Positions 1 through 8,579 are shown, counted from the stretch's first letter. The stretch: 64,000 nucleotides of DNA from Limosilactobacillus oris DSM 4864 (GCF_001434465.1 NZ_AZGE01000005.1:26441-90440); one strand, 5' to 3'. The notes: generated from the sequence alone by a model not told the origin. Numbers and translations are program-made.

Positions 1-1
1 T

Positions 2-982
2 TTAGAAGTTCGCCAGATGGATAATAAGGACAAGCAACCATTAGATGACGGTCAAAAAGGTGTTCGGGATCAATTTGTAAAGGAGTTCAAGAACATGGTT
101 ACCTCAACTCAAGAGGGGAAAGGTAATGGCGGATTAACAATCCCAACCGATGTTCAGTACACCATCAATCAATTGGTACGACAATTTGCTACTTTGCAAG
201 GTCTAGTTAATGTTGAATCAGTTTCGACTACTTCGGGTTCACGGAATTACGAAAAGCTGTCAGATATTACTCCATTAGCCGACCTTGATGATGAGTCGGC
301 TAAGATTGGTGACAATGATGATCCTGAATTGACATTAATTAAGTATGCTATTCATCGTTATGCAGGAATTACGACCGTCACGGATTCTTTGCTAAAGGAT
401 TCTGTTGAAAATATTATGGCTTGGTTATCAACTTGGATTGCCAAGAAAGTAGCGGTTACTCGTAATCTGAAGATTATTGAAGCAATGGGAAAAGCTGCTA
501 AGAAGCCAACGATTGCAAAATTTGATGATATTAAGGACCTTGAAAACAACACTCTTGACCCTGCCATTATGGCAACATCAACATTTGTAACCAACCAATC
601 AGGTTTCAATGTTCTTTCTAAGGTTAAGGATGCACAAGGTCGTTACATGCTTCAACGTGATGTTACTCAACCTGATATTTACCGGTTAGATGGAAAGACT
701 GTTACTGTAATTGCTGACCGCTGGTTGCCGGATGTTAGCGGTGCTCACCCAATCTATTTTGGTGATTTGAAGCAAGGTATTACCTTATTTGACCGTGAAA
801 ATATGTCCTTACTGTCCACTAACATTGGTGGTGGTTCATTTGAAACTGATACAACTAAGATTCGGGTTATTGACCGATTTGATGTTGAGGTTGTAGATGA
901 TGGTGCATGGGCAACTGGCTCATTTAAGGAAGTAGCCAACCAAGCAGCTACTACCCCAGCAGATAGCGGTAAGACGGCCTAG
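2..982 (+). CDS. HK97-fold major capsid protein (5' end outside window)
   Basis: This protein forms the icosahedral head shell. The frame is open from base 2, and the first in-window ATG is at 17, so the true start, probably with an N-terminal scaffold (delta) segment, is upstream of the window. The visible 320 or so residues have the HK97 capsid layout: a G-rich entry (GNGGLTIP), an aromatic/acidic E-loop region, an elongated helix with many charged residues (AWLSTWIAKKVAVTRN) and a C-terminal domain ending in acidic, turn-rich sequence. It precedes the gp6-like, head-closure and gp10-like neck genes, the usual order. Family call from sequence character and context; confidence is high. Confidence 0.88.
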   Translation, partial: LEVRQMDNKDKQPLDDGQKGVRDQFVKEFKNMVTSTQEGKGNGGLTIPTDVQYTINQLVRQFATLQGLVNVESVSTTSGSRNYEKLSDITPLADLDDESAKIGDNDDPELTLIKYAIHRYAGITTVTDSLLKDSVENIMAWLSTWIAKKVAVTRNLKIIEAMGKAAKKPTIAKFDDIKDLENNTLDPAIMATSTFVTNQSGFNVLSKVKDAQGRYMLQRDVTQPDIYRLDGKTVTVIADRWLPDVSGAHPIYFGDLKQGITLFDRENMSLLSTNIGGGSFETDTTKIRVIDRFDVEVVDDGAWATGSFKEVANQAATTPADSGKTA

Positions 983-1001
983 ATGAAAGTAGGTGAGCTG
1001 A

Positions 1002-1358
1002 TTGGCTGATTCAAATGATAAGTTATTAGAACAAGTTAAAGGATTACTGTACCTGGACGGGTCAGCGGACGATGACCTATTACGGGGGTATATTACGGCT
1101 GCTGATCAGTTCATTAAGAACGCCGTTGGCGATAATGAAGCCTTCTATGCTAAGGATAACGTTAAGCCGCTGTTTGAAAGTGCCGTCAAGGCATTGGCAG
1201 CGACTTACTATCAATATAGGTTGGCTTTATCTGATACTCAGACATTTCCCATTAATTTGACTGTTAATAGCATTATTGGTCAGCTGCGGGGACGCTACGA
1301 ATTGGAAGTAGGTGACGATGATGAAACTAGCGATCAGTCGGCTCAACCATCTAATTGA
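1002..1358 (+). CDS. Head-tail connector protein (gp6-like)
   Basis: This is a small 118-residue neck protein that would form the adaptor ring between portal and head-closure ring. It starts at a TTG with an AGGTGAG ribosome site just upstream. The protein is mostly alpha-helical: a short N-terminal LLEQVKGLLYLDGSADDDLL segment, then ITAADQFIKNAV, matching the DNA-packaging/gp6-like family in length and in its 'DD..L..YI..A' motif. It lies directly after the capsid gene and overlaps the next gene. Assignment rests on motif, size and gene order. Confidence 0.75.
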   Translation: MADSNDKLLEQVKGLLYLDGSADDDLLRGYITAADQFIKNAVGDNEAFYAKDNVKPLFESAVKALAATYYQYRLALSDTQTFPINLTVNSIIGQLRGRYELEVGDDDETSDQSAQPSN

Positions 1359-1674
1359 TTTTGGAGTGACAGAACAGGTCGATACAGGCACCATCGATGG
1401 CACTACTGCCCAATTTGTATCAAAACAGCGGTTGCACTGTGCCTTTTATCAGCGTTCTCAAAGTCAACAGTATTCATTGCTGGGGACGAAGCTAGAAGAC
1501 ACAATCGTGGTTGCTGTGCGGTCACAGTACCATGTTGATAAGTCCATGCTGGCACAAATTGATGGGGATGTTGATGTAACCTATCGCATTGTCGCGATTA
1601 GCCGAGATGATAGTCACTCACTACAACGCTACGACTTGATTACGTTAAAAGACGTTACGAAAGGTGATGAGTAG
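1321..1674 (+). CDS. Phage head closure / head-tail adaptor protein
   Basis: A 117-residue beta-rich protein in the slot of SPP1 gp16-like head-tail joining proteins, which plug the head after DNA packaging. Two adjacent ATG codons (1318, 1321) follow an AGGTGA site; 1321 has the better spacing. It overlaps the previous gene by 38 bases, typical of translational coupling. Family features seen: N-terminal basic 'ISRLNHLIDFG', a central strand-rich region (DTIVVAVRSQYHVD) and a YRIVAISRD strand near the end. The call is from size, fold character and order. Confidence 0.7.
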   Translation: MKLAISRLNHLIDFGVTEQVDTGTIDGTTAQFVSKQRLHCAFYQRSQSQQYSLLGTKLEDTIVVAVRSQYHVDKSMLAQIDGDVDVTYRIVAISRDDSHSLQRYDLITLKDVTKGDE

Positions 1675-1675
1675 C

Positions 1676-2068
1676 ATGGGAGATTTTGGCTTGCAGCTTG
1701 ACCAGTTTGTTAATCAGGTGGAAAAGCTCGCGGTTCCGAACTTGGAAGTACAAAAGGCGATGACCAGTGCTGGCGCTAAGGTATTAGAAGAGCGGCTGCG
1801 GGAAGCTACGCCACGGACTAACCACAAGGATGTGAAGTACGGTCACCTTCAAGATAATGTTATGAGTCAGGGGACTGATATTAACGGTGAAGATAATGGA
1901 AATGCTACGGTTGGGTTTGGCAAAAAGGCCTATATTGCCCGTTTTCTAAACGATGGCACTATTAAGATGGCAGCTACTCATTTTGTGGATAATGCCCGCC
2001 GTGCCTCTGCGGATGATGTCTTTAAGGCCGAAAAGAAGGTCTGTGATGAAAGGCTGGGTGGTAAGTAA
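1676..2068 (+). CDS. HK97 gp10-family neck/tail-completion protein
   Basis: 130 residues. It starts at ATG 1676 behind an AAAGGTGATGAG site, which is better placed than the GTG/ATG codons 9-12 bases earlier. HK97 gp10-type features: an N-terminal helix with regularly spaced hydrophobics, 'AGAKVLEERLREATPR' and a conserved 'YIARFLNDGT' followed by 'AATHFVDNARR'. This family joins head and tail in siphoviruses. Its stop overlaps the next start by one base. Confidence 0.8.
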   Translation: MGDFGLQLDQFVNQVEKLAVPNLEVQKAMTSAGAKVLEERLREATPRTNHKDVKYGHLQDNVMSQGTDINGEDNGNATVGFGKKAYIARFLNDGTIKMAATHFVDNARRASADDVFKAEKKVCDERLGGK

Positions 2069-2454
2069 TGAAACTGCCATCGCAGCAAGCGTTGGAGCTG
2101 ATGGGGGATAAATTTCCGTGGATAAATCATTTTTACCGGGAAGCTGTTCCTCAGGGGGTAGAAATCAAAACTTCCGAGACCATTTGCGTCATTAGCGAGT
2201 GGCTAAACGAACCAACCTATTATGCTAACCAGACCTTCAAGGGCTGGACAATTGGCGTAGAAGTTCATATCTTTTACAAACTTCATTTGGAGTTATCGAC
2301 TTTGGATGAAGAAATGAAAATTGCCCAGCTATTTGTTAAGGATGGTTGGACAGTCGAAAATTCAAGAAATCATTTAAAGGACCCTGACACACAGCAAGTG
2401 GACAAGGTCTTTTATTTTGCCAAGGATTTAATAATAAAGGAGCGTGAAAAATAA
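2068..2454 (+). CDS. DUF806-type phage tail protein, probable tail terminator
   Basis: 128 residues, between the gp10-like gene and the major tail protein, the usual place for the tail-terminator/tail-completion protein. The sequence (PWINHFYREAVPQG near the start, a GWTIGVEVHIFYK strand, then an acidic-hydrophobic helix) resembles the DUF806 proteins of Lactobacillus and Streptococcus phages. The function is inferred from position; no catalytic motif is present. Both ends overlap the neighbours by a single base. Confidence 0.65.
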   Translation: MKLPSQQALELMGDKFPWINHFYREAVPQGVEIKTSETICVISEWLNEPTYYANQTFKGWTIGVEVHIFYKLHLELSTLDEEMKIAQLFVKDGWTVENSRNHLKDPDTQQVDKVFYFAKDLIIKEREK

Positions 2455-3167
2455 TGGCAGGTATGTCTGTTAAAGGAATCGACTTTGTCATGGGTGGGAT
2501 TACCGATGACAAAGGAGTCCTAATTACTGACCCAGATAAGGGCGGCCTCGGTGCTGCTGGGATTGCCCTTTGGGATGGTGACGGTGACGGTGCTACCACT
2601 GCGAACGTCACTGCACTTGAAGAAGCTGGTCAACAGCAATACGCTAACAACAAGGTTAAGCGGATCAATCACGGGGTTCCGACTCCTCAGCTGGCTCTGA
2701 CGATGTTGGATATCCCATTTGACGATGCTAGTAAGATGGTTGGTTATGGTGCTGTTAATGGCGGTCGCGTATTGGGAAGTAAGAAGCCTCATGTTGCAAT
2801 TTTGTTAGCCACCCATGACTTTGACGGCAACTGGTTCTTTGAAGGTTTTGCCAATGGTGAAATGATTATTCCAACCCGGAACCACGGGACTTCTAATAAG
2901 AACGAAACTGATAGTAATGCGGCCTTCGCTTACCAAGCAATGGCACCAATTCCCAATAACGTCTTTCTAAATGTGGATGGGTCACAGCAGTCTTATAAGA
3001 TGTATAACACTGGGGACTCCAAGTCCTGGAAGGGCTATGATGTTATGCTGGCAGAAGTGTTTGGCGGGTATAAGGGTGATAATCCGATGGCTTCCTACAT
3101 CCAAGCCACTGGAACCGATAGCTTTACCAATACCAACCAGGCGGACGTTAATAAGCCAACTGCTTAA
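2454..3167 (+). CDS. Major tail (tube) protein, phi13 type
   Basis: 237 residues. This is the protein that polymerises into the tail tube. It has the glycine-rich start typical of the family (VKGIDFVMGGITDDKGVLITD), a charged mid-region and the conserved 'LATHDFDGNWFFEGFANGEM' strand pair followed by a Thr/Asn-rich end. The start ATG overlaps the previous stop, with an AAGGAGCG site about 10 bases upstream. It is followed by a 60-base spacer holding the first copy of the linker repeat and a stem-loop, then the tail chaperones. Confidence 0.85.
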   Translation: MAGMSVKGIDFVMGGITDDKGVLITDPDKGGLGAAGIALWDGDGDGATTANVTALEEAGQQQYANNKVKRINHGVPTPQLALTMLDIPFDDASKMVGYGAVNGGRVLGSKKPHVAILLATHDFDGNWFFEGFANGEMIIPTRNHGTSNKNETDSNAAFAYQAMAPIPNNVFLNVDGSQQSYKMYNTGDSKSWKGYDVMLAEVFGGYKGDNPMASYIQATGTDSFTNTNQADVNKPTA

Positions 3168-3173
3168 AGTAAT

Positions 3174-3208
3174 GAGTCGCCACTGAAATACACAATACGC
3201 AAGGGCGG
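3174..3208 (+). repeat. Linker repeat copy 1, with stem-loop
   Basis: The spacer between the major tail protein and the tail chaperone contains AGTCGCC, a 3-base gap, then GAAATACACAATAC (3185-3198). The same words recur at 15662-15685. GTCGCC at 3176-3181 can pair with GGCGGC just before the next ribosome site (one wobble pair), so this copy may also form a hairpin. Its function is unknown; see findings. Confidence 0.7.
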
Positions 3209-3226
3209 CTATGAGGAGGGGAAACA

Positions 3227-3640
3227 ATGGTTGTAAGATTGAAGACGGATAAAATCGGACTTAAAAATTCAGTCAACGTTCACGCTAATTTGACCAACGT
3301 GGATAAAGCTGATGAAATGATGATTGCCCTGCTTTCGTTAAATGCTGCTATGGAAGAAGCGGATCAAAGTACCGGCTCGGAAGATAGCATGAATCAGACC
3401 TTAGTAATGCTCAAGAAGGAACGGGAATTTGTCCAAAAGTCACTTAAATTTCTACAGGATGTTCTTAAACTATCTGATAAACAATTGGGTGTCGTTAAGG
3501 GCCATATTGATTTTAAGGTTCTGGGTGAATATCTAAGCTACGTATGTAATCGAATCAAGGGCGTTCCGGAAGCTGCTTACGAAAAGGAACAAGCAAAAGC
3601 GGGCCCAAAAGGACGGTCGGCCAGCTCAGACGGGCAATAG
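3227..3640 (+). CDS. Tail assembly chaperone gpG-like
   Basis: 137 residues, mostly alpha-helical, charged, ending in an acidic/low-complexity tail (AKAGPKGRSASSDGQ). In siphoviruses this gene sits between tail tube and tape measure and makes gpG, which coats the tape measure during tail assembly. A GAGGAGGGG site lies 8 bases upstream of the ATG. The 3' end carries a perfect -1 slippery heptamer (3604-3610) in the correct phase, from which ribosomes could enter the downstream frame to make gpGT. Confidence 0.82.
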   Translation: MVVRLKTDKIGLKNSVNVHANLTNVDKADEMMIALLSLNAAMEEADQSTGSEDSMNQTLVMLKKEREFVQKSLKFLQDVLKLSDKQLGVVKGHIDFKVLGEYLSYVCNRIKGVPEAAYEKEQAKAGPKGRSASSDGQ

Positions 3641-3837
3641 AAGATTATAAGCAGGAAATCGAAGATCGCAATTATTTCCGTCAACAGTTAATGCTTCAGT
3701 CCGGTATTTTGCCATCTGAACTAGATCGGGAAGATTATTTTGAGCTTCTAAAAATCCAAAGTGCTAAGGCTCGTGAAGATCGGCCAATCAATGCTGCGGA
3801 AGGGTTCAAGAAGATGAATCAAATGTTTGGTGGCTAG
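3227..3837 (+). CDS. gpGT-like tail assembly chaperone made by -1 frameshift
   Basis: After the slip at C-CCA-AAA (3604-3610), reading resumes at 3610 in the -1 frame and stays open for 75 codons to TAG at 3835-3837. The product would be about 203 residues. The extension has no usable start of its own in the right place; its sequence (RAIEDYKQEIEDRNYFRQQL, then a helical middle, ending KKMNQMFGG) is typical of T domains, which recruit the tape measure and tail tube. The zero-frame stop (3638-3640) follows 28 bases after the slip site. The phase, heptamer and length match the lambda G/GT arrangement; confidence is high for a real frameshift pair. Confidence 0.85.
3604..3610 (+). promoter_or_regulatory. 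-1 ribosomal frameshift slippery heptamer
   Basis: CCCAAAA in phase C-CCA-AAA fits X-XXY-YYZ exactly. It lies near the 3' end of the gpG frame and connects to a 75-codon -1 extension ending at 3837. Confidence 0.85.
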
Positions 3838-3857
3838 TAATCACATAAGGGCTTCCT

Positions 3858-3891
3858 TAATAGCTTAATAAGTTATATAATTAAGCTGTTA
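3858..3891. promoter_or_regulatory. 12-bp inverted repeat around a TATAAT-like box
   Basis: TAATAGCTTAAT (3858-3869) and ATTAAGCTGTTA (3880-3891) form arms with one G-T mismatch around a 10-base AT-rich loop. The loop and right arm include TATAAT (3876-3881). No good -35 is seen. It lies directly before the ribosome site of the 167-residue orphan gene, so it may be an operator/promoter of that gene or an RNA hairpin. Inference only. Confidence 0.45.
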
Positions 3892-3902
3892 GGGGGATGA
3901 CT

Positions 3903-4406
3903 ATGGATAAGCGTGAAGCCAAAGCATTCTACAAAGAGTATAAGCAAAGCGATAACATTCCTTTTTTTGATATGTATTTTGATGATGAAAAGAAGCGGCT
4001 GTTTATCAAAGAGAGTCCGATTGCTGATTCGCAATTGATAAGTTATTCAGAAATTATGGACCATATGTGGTCTAAAGACGAGAATACGATTAATAAGGGG
4101 CACCCAATTTGGGGAGCCATTATTGGTAATATAATTGGTGGCTTCGGTACAGGATTTCTTGGCGCTCTAGCTGGTCAAAAAGCTCAGGGGAAAGAAGTCA
4201 CTTACACTTTTAATTCCCACTTAACTTTGTTTGTTGATCGAGGTAATACGGTAGATTTAATTGAGCACTATCTATATCCGGGTTCCATAAAACAAGGTGG
4301 CCTGCTTGATAAAAGTTACCAAAAAATGATTGATTCCATTGATGAACGACTTTACCATCTTGAAGGACGGAAAACACCGGCTGAAGAATTAGAAGGGGAT
4401 GCCTAA
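3903..4406 (+). CDS. Unknown protein with glycine-zipper segment; possible moron
   Basis: 167 residues when started at ATG 3903, six bases after AGGGGG; the earlier ATG at 3897 abuts the ribosome site and is less likely. The order of parts is: an acidic/aromatic N-terminus (FFDMYFDDEKKRLFIKES), 'ISYSEIMD', a hydrophobic glycine zipper (residues about 70-92, GAIIGNIIGGFGTGFLGALAG), then a beta-like segment and helical end. This order resembles a domain of unknown function seen in DUF4428-type Firmicute proteins. It is not a standard tail gene, is AT-rich, and has its own palindromic upstream region. I do not know its function; membrane association is possible. Confidence 0.6.
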   Translation: MDKREAKAFYKEYKQSDNIPFFDMYFDDEKKRLFIKESPIADSQLISYSEIMDHMWSKDENTINKGHPIWGAIIGNIIGGFGTGFLGALAGQKAQGKEVTYTFNSHLTLFVDRGNTVDLIEHYLYPGSIKQGGLLDKSYQKMIDSIDERLYHLEGRKTPAEELEGDA

Positions 4407-4408
4407 TT

Positions 4409-4585
4409 GTGAAGACTTCTCTGGCACAGTTGAGAGCTTCTAAGAAGTGGCAACAAGAGCACCCTAATAAGCAGCGTAACTATCAGTATGGTAGTTACGC
4501 CCGGAAGTTTATTCGGGACGTTGCCAATCGGGAACAACTTCTACAATTACAAAAAATGATTAACGACCGTTTGAGTCAGCTGTAA
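4409..4585 (+). CDS. Small basic protein with SYARKFIRD motif, paralogue of the gene at 18655
   Basis: 58 residues, GTG start at 4409, just after the previous stop. The body is basic and helical, with KKWQQEH, then SYARKFIRD, then LLQLQKMINDRL at the C-terminus. The same pattern (YARKF, I/V-R-D, L..LQKMI..RL) is found in the 56-residue protein at 18655-18825 near the attachment site. Such small proteins are common in lactobacillar prophages but have no known role. The shared motif makes a real gene likely despite its size. Confidence 0.7.
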   Translation: MKTSLAQLRASKKWQQEHPNKQRNYQYGSYARKFIRDVANREQLLQLQKMINDRLSQL

Positions 4586-4625
4586 TAGCTGGCTTTTTAT
4601 TTTGCTGGAAAGGAGGTGTAACAGT

Positions 4626-7600
4626 TTGAAAGTTCAAAATGAAATGGCTACCCGGATTTCCGTTGATACGATTTCGGCCATTACCTCCATGCGGGACTTT
4701 CGCAATGCTGTTAGTGCAGTAACGAGCGGCTGGCGGGCTCAAGAACAGGTCTTAAAAAGCTCGGGGCAGTATTCAGAAGCAGTTAAGGTTCGAATTAGTG
4801 GTCTTAGCCAAGTGATGGATATTCAGCGGGCCAAGATTGCTGAATTGCGTTCGCAACAAGAAGGCTTAAACCAGGAGAATAGTAAGCAGAGAAGCCAGTG
4901 GCTAAACTTGGAAAAGCAAATCAGTCAGGCTAATAAACAGTTGGCTGGTTATGAATCACAATTAAATAAGGCCAAGGGTAATTCTAGCTATTACACTTCT
5001 GGGCTAGCTGAAATGCAACGGCAGTATCGTCTTACCTCGGAAGCCTCACGAGCATATGTTGATAGGTTACGAGCAGAAGGAAAAAGCAGAGAAGCCAATC
5101 AACATGAATTATCGGGATTAACAGATTCACTTAAATCCTTAGAAAAGCAGCAGGTCACACAAAAGAAGCTCCTTAGTGAGATTGAACGTCAATCCGGTAA
5201 AACAAGTGAGGCTTACAAAAAGCAAGAAACACAGTTGAATCGGACTGGTGAAGTGATTGCCAATACTAAAAATCGGGCCGAAGAGCTTAAAATTGCCCTC
5301 GAACCACCTAAGGGAGCTAAATGGAAGTTTTTCCGAAATCAGATCTTAAATGTTGACAAGGCCGAAGAAAAGGCCCGTCAAACGACCCTTAATTTTGGCA
5401 GCGTCCTGAAAGCTAATCTGATGGGCGGCTGGATTCAACAAGGCTTTTCTTTTATTACCAGTCAGTTTCACAGCATTATTACTAATGGGATGGAAGCTGC
5501 CAAAGCTGGTGCCGCATTGGAAGCTCGCTGGAAGAATATTGGGGTATCTGATAATGGCATTAAAGAACTCTCTGCTCAAGTAACTGAATTGAAGACGAAC
5601 ACTAATCTGTCTGCGCAGGCTGTTAACGGTTTGCAAACCCGATTCTATGGGATGACTCATTCAGTTAGCCAAACAACAACGTTAACCAAAGGGGTCGCCA
5701 GTTTGGCAGATCAATTGAAGCTATCTGATCAACAGGCAAATGCCTTCGCCGGTGGCTTGTCGCGAATCGAGAGTTCAGGTAAAGTTACTAGTGCTTCATT
5801 AGGTCGGCTAGAAAAACAGGCACCAGGATTAACTGCTGCCATGTCAAAGGCGTCAGGAATGTCCCAACAGGCCTTTAAGGACTTAATATCGTCTGGCAAA
5901 ATGACTACTGACCAATTTAATGACATCCTAACCAAGGCTTCTAAGGACTACAGCAAGAACGCTAAAGCATTTGACCAGTCTGCCGGTGGATCTATGCACC
6001 GGTTACGCCAGGAATGGACCACTACACAGGCCAAACTTGCTAAGCCATTATTAAAAGTTTCAGCTACTGGATTGAATGAACTTAGCAGTGCTTTGCAGAA
6101 TAAAGATACTCAGCATGGCCTGCAAATGCTGGCTAAGTTAATGGCAAATGCAGCTGTGCAAGCTGCTAAGTTCATTGGCTTTATTGCTAAGCACCAGTCA
6201 GTGGTAAAAGCATTTGGTGCTACAATTCTAGGCGTTGGTGTTGCTTTTAAAACAATGCAAGCTACCGTAATGGCGGTAGATATTGTTAAAAGATTTGCTA
6301 AGCTGCCGCTGATTATTAAAAGTTTTAAAGCTCTGGGCTTGGCCGTGAAATTTGTAACTGCAGGCTTCAACCCGTGGGTCATTGCAATTGAGGCAGTTGT
6401 GGTAGCAATCACCTTGTTGTATACCCATAGCAAGACCTTCCGGAAGATGTGTAGTGAAATGGGTAAGCTGGCGGTAAAAGCTGGTAAAACCATCGTCAAA
6501 GGATTTAAGGCCGTTGTTAACTGGTTCAAGAGTGATTGGAAACAAATTGCCTTATTCCTGGTGAACCCAATTGCGGGCGGAATTGCCTTGCTGTATAAGC
6601 ACAACAAGAAATTCCGGAGTTTTGTTAATGGTCTTGGCAAAATTGCTAAAACTGGCCTGAAAAAGGTCGGCCACTTCTTTAGCAGCTCATCGAAAAATAT
6701 CCAAAAAACATCTTCCCGAATGTGGAAAGGAATTACCAAAACGACTAAGACTGCCTGGCGTAACCAAGTCCGTGAGAATCAACGGGGGCTTAAAGACGCC
6801 CGGAAAACTTGGAATACCATGAGCCGGAATGTTCAACGGACTTCCAAGAATATGTGGAATCGGGCCAGTCGGGATGCTCGTAATGGCTGGAACTACGTCG
6901 CCCTTTGGGGAAACCGCAGTTCTAAAGATGTCGCTAAGACTTGGGACTGGATGAATCGGCAGACAACCAAGGCGGCGCAGAGAATGTTTCAAAAGCATAA
7001 GCGGACGTTCAAAGCCGGCTACAAGGTTATTGAAGACCAAACGAAGACGTGGAAAGATTTAACCAGTGGTCATTGGGGCCGTTTGGCAGATGATACTCGG
7101 CGAACAGCTAATGATATGAACAAATTTCATCAGCGGTTGTTTAAGGATATGTACAATAAGCTAAACGATATGACCGATGGGCGACTGGGTGACATGGTGA
7201 AGTCCTGGCAAGATAAGATGGGTAGCATTGGAGATACTGTGGCAAATGCTAAGCAGGCAATTCATACCCACTTTGTTGACCTGGTCCGGGGTATTATCAA
7301 GCCATTTAATGATATGCTTGGTGGAATTCAAAAAGGAATTAACTGGGTGTTGGATAAGCTGGGGGCACCAAAAATCGGCGGCACTTGGCAAGTACCAATG
7401 CCTAGTTATGCTACTGGTACACAGGGGGCGCACCCTGGTGGCTTTGCCAAGGTCAATGATGGCAAGACCGGCTATTATCGGGAATTGTACCGCTTACCTA
7501 ACGGTGTCATCGGAATGTTCCCAGCGGTTCGTGACATGATTGTACCGTTGCCAAAGGGAACCTCCATCCTTGATGGTGAACGTAGTTATTCGTTGATGCG

Positions 7601-8579
7601 AATGATGGGGAAAATTCCTCACTATGCAGATGGGGTTGGTGTCTTATCTGATATGTTCAGTAATATTGTTAACTCTGCTGGGGACGCCCTTGATGGTATG
7701 ATGGAAGATGTCGACAAGATCATGAGCCACCCAATTGAGTTCATGGAATCGGTCTTCAAGAAGTTCGTTCGGGTTTCCACACCGGTTAAGTTTGCTAGTG
7801 GTTTGATTACTTATGTTCCGAAGTTCATTGCTAAGCAGATGGGGGAATGGATTAAGAAGCAGTTTGCAACCTTAACGAATCCCGGCGGTGCTGGTGTTGA
7901 ACGTTGGCGTCCCTACATTATTCGTGCTTTCCACCAATTAGGTGTAGAGCCGGTGGCGTGGAAAGTTGAAAAACTGTTGCGGCAAATTGCGACCGAATCT
8001 GGCGGTAATCCATTGGCATTTCAGCATGGCTATGTTGATGCCAATACTGGTGGCAATGAAGCTCGGGGGCTTCTTCAATTTGCGGGGTCTACCTGGGCTG
8101 CTGATGCTTTACCAGGTCATACTGATTGGCGGAACGGTTACAACGAAATACTAGCCGCTATCCACGTTCTGGAACGTGGTGGTGAAGGTGGCTGGGGGAA
8201 TGTTGGTAATGGCCATGGTTGGGAAAACGGTGGCTTAATCAACAAACACGGCATGTATGAAGTCGGTGAGTACAATCGCCCAGAAATGATTGTCCCACTG
8301 GACATGTCAAAACGTTCTCGGGCTTACCAATTGCTAGGTGAAATTGTTGCTCGGTTCCATGCTGAAGAGCCGGCCCATAGTGCCGCAACAACAAGCGCAG
8401 ATGATCACCGAGAGTTGCGTGAGTTGAACACGAAGTTCGACCAATTGTTGGGGATGTTTAGTCAGCTACTTAATCTAAATGGTGGCCAACTTCAAGCAAT
8501 CAAGGACCAGGGGACTTTCGACGTTAAGCAACTTTATAAGAGGCAAGCACGGGATGCCGCCATGAGAGCATATAGCTAG
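4626..8579 (+). CDS. Tape measure protein with lytic transglycosylase domain
   Basis: 1317 residues from TTG 4626, which follows a perfect AAAGGAGGTG. It sets tail length and is injected ahead of the DNA. Parts: coiled-coil N-terminus (about 1-230); TP901-type core (about 280-470, with GLQTRFYGMTHSV and KLSDQQANAFAGGL); hydrophobic segments (about 525-600); four 44-residue aromatic repeats (699-874); a linker; a soluble lytic transglycosylase-like domain (about 1090-1205) with catalytic-type glutamate in IATESGGNP (E1124) and the GLLQF motif; and a C-terminal helix. The cell-wall hydrolase domain would help the tail pierce peptidoglycan. An earlier in-frame TTG at 4602 lies before the ribosome site and is rejected. 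Confidence 0.93.
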   Translation: MKVQNEMATRISVDTISAITSMRDFRNAVSAVTSGWRAQEQVLKSSGQYSEAVKVRISGLSQVMDIQRAKIAELRSQQEGLNQENSKQRSQWLNLEKQISQANKQLAGYESQLNKAKGNSSYYTSGLAEMQRQYRLTSEASRAYVDRLRAEGKSREANQHELSGLTDSLKSLEKQQVTQKKLLSEIERQSGKTSEAYKKQETQLNRTGEVIANTKNRAEELKIALEPPKGAKWKFFRNQILNVDKAEEKARQTTLNFGSVLKANLMGGWIQQGFSFITSQFHSIITNGMEAAKAGAALEARWKNIGVSDNGIKELSAQVTELKTNTNLSAQAVNGLQTRFYGMTHSVSQTTTLTKGVASLADQLKLSDQQANAFAGGLSRIESSGKVTSASLGRLEKQAPGLTAAMSKASGMSQQAFKDLISSGKMTTDQFNDILTKASKDYSKNAKAFDQSAGGSMHRLRQEWTTTQAKLAKPLLKVSATGLNELSSALQNKDTQHGLQMLAKLMANAAVQAAKFIGFIAKHQSVVKAFGATILGVGVAFKTMQATVMAVDIVKRFAKLPLIIKSFKALGLAVKFVTAGFNPWVIAIEAVVVAITLLYTHSKTFRKMCSEMGKLAVKAGKTIVKGFKAVVNWFKSDWKQIALFLVNPIAGGIALLYKHNKKFRSFVNGLGKIAKTGLKKVGHFFSSSSKNIQKTSSRMWKGITKTTKTAWRNQVRENQRGLKDARKTWNTMSRNVQRTSKNMWNRASRDARNGWNYVALWGNRSSKDVAKTWDWMNRQTTKAAQRMFQKHKRTFKAGYKVIEDQTKTWKDLTSGHWGRLADDTRRTANDMNKFHQRLFKDMYNKLNDMTDGRLGDMVKSWQDKMGSIGDTVANAKQAIHTHFVDLVRGIIKPFNDMLGGIQKGINWVLDKLGAPKIGGTWQVPMPSYATGTQGAHPGGFAKVNDGKTGYYRELYRLPNGVIGMFPAVRDMIVPLPKGTSILDGERSYSLMRMMGKIPHYADGVGVLSDMFSNIVNSAGDALDGMMEDVDKIMSHPIEFMESVFKKFVRVSTPVKFASGLITYVPKFIAKQMGEWIKKQFATLTNPGGAGVERWRPYIIRAFHQLGVEPVAWKVEKLLRQIATESGGNPLAFQHGYVDANTGGNEARGLLQFAGSTWAADALPGHTDWRNGYNEILAAIHVLERGGEGGWGNVGNGHGWENGGLINKHGMYEVGEYNRPEMIVPLDMSKRSRAYQLLGEIVARFHAEEPAHSAATTSADDHRELRELNTKFDQLLGMFSQLLNLNGGQLQAIKDQGTFDVKQLYKRQARDAAMRAYS
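6720..7247 (+). repeat. Four 44-residue aromatic repeats in the tape measure protein
   Basis: Units of 132 bases start at 6720, 6852, 6984 and 7116 (residues 699, 743, 787, 831). Each begins with Met, followed by an aromatic residue in the first three units (W, W, F; the fourth has N). A second aromatic falls 11 residues after that position (W, W, Y, Y), and a Trp falls 29 after it in every unit, usually preceded by K/G-D five to seven residues earlier. The spacing 11 + 18 + 15 = 44 fits helical packing of tape-measure proteins. Confidence 0.8.
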
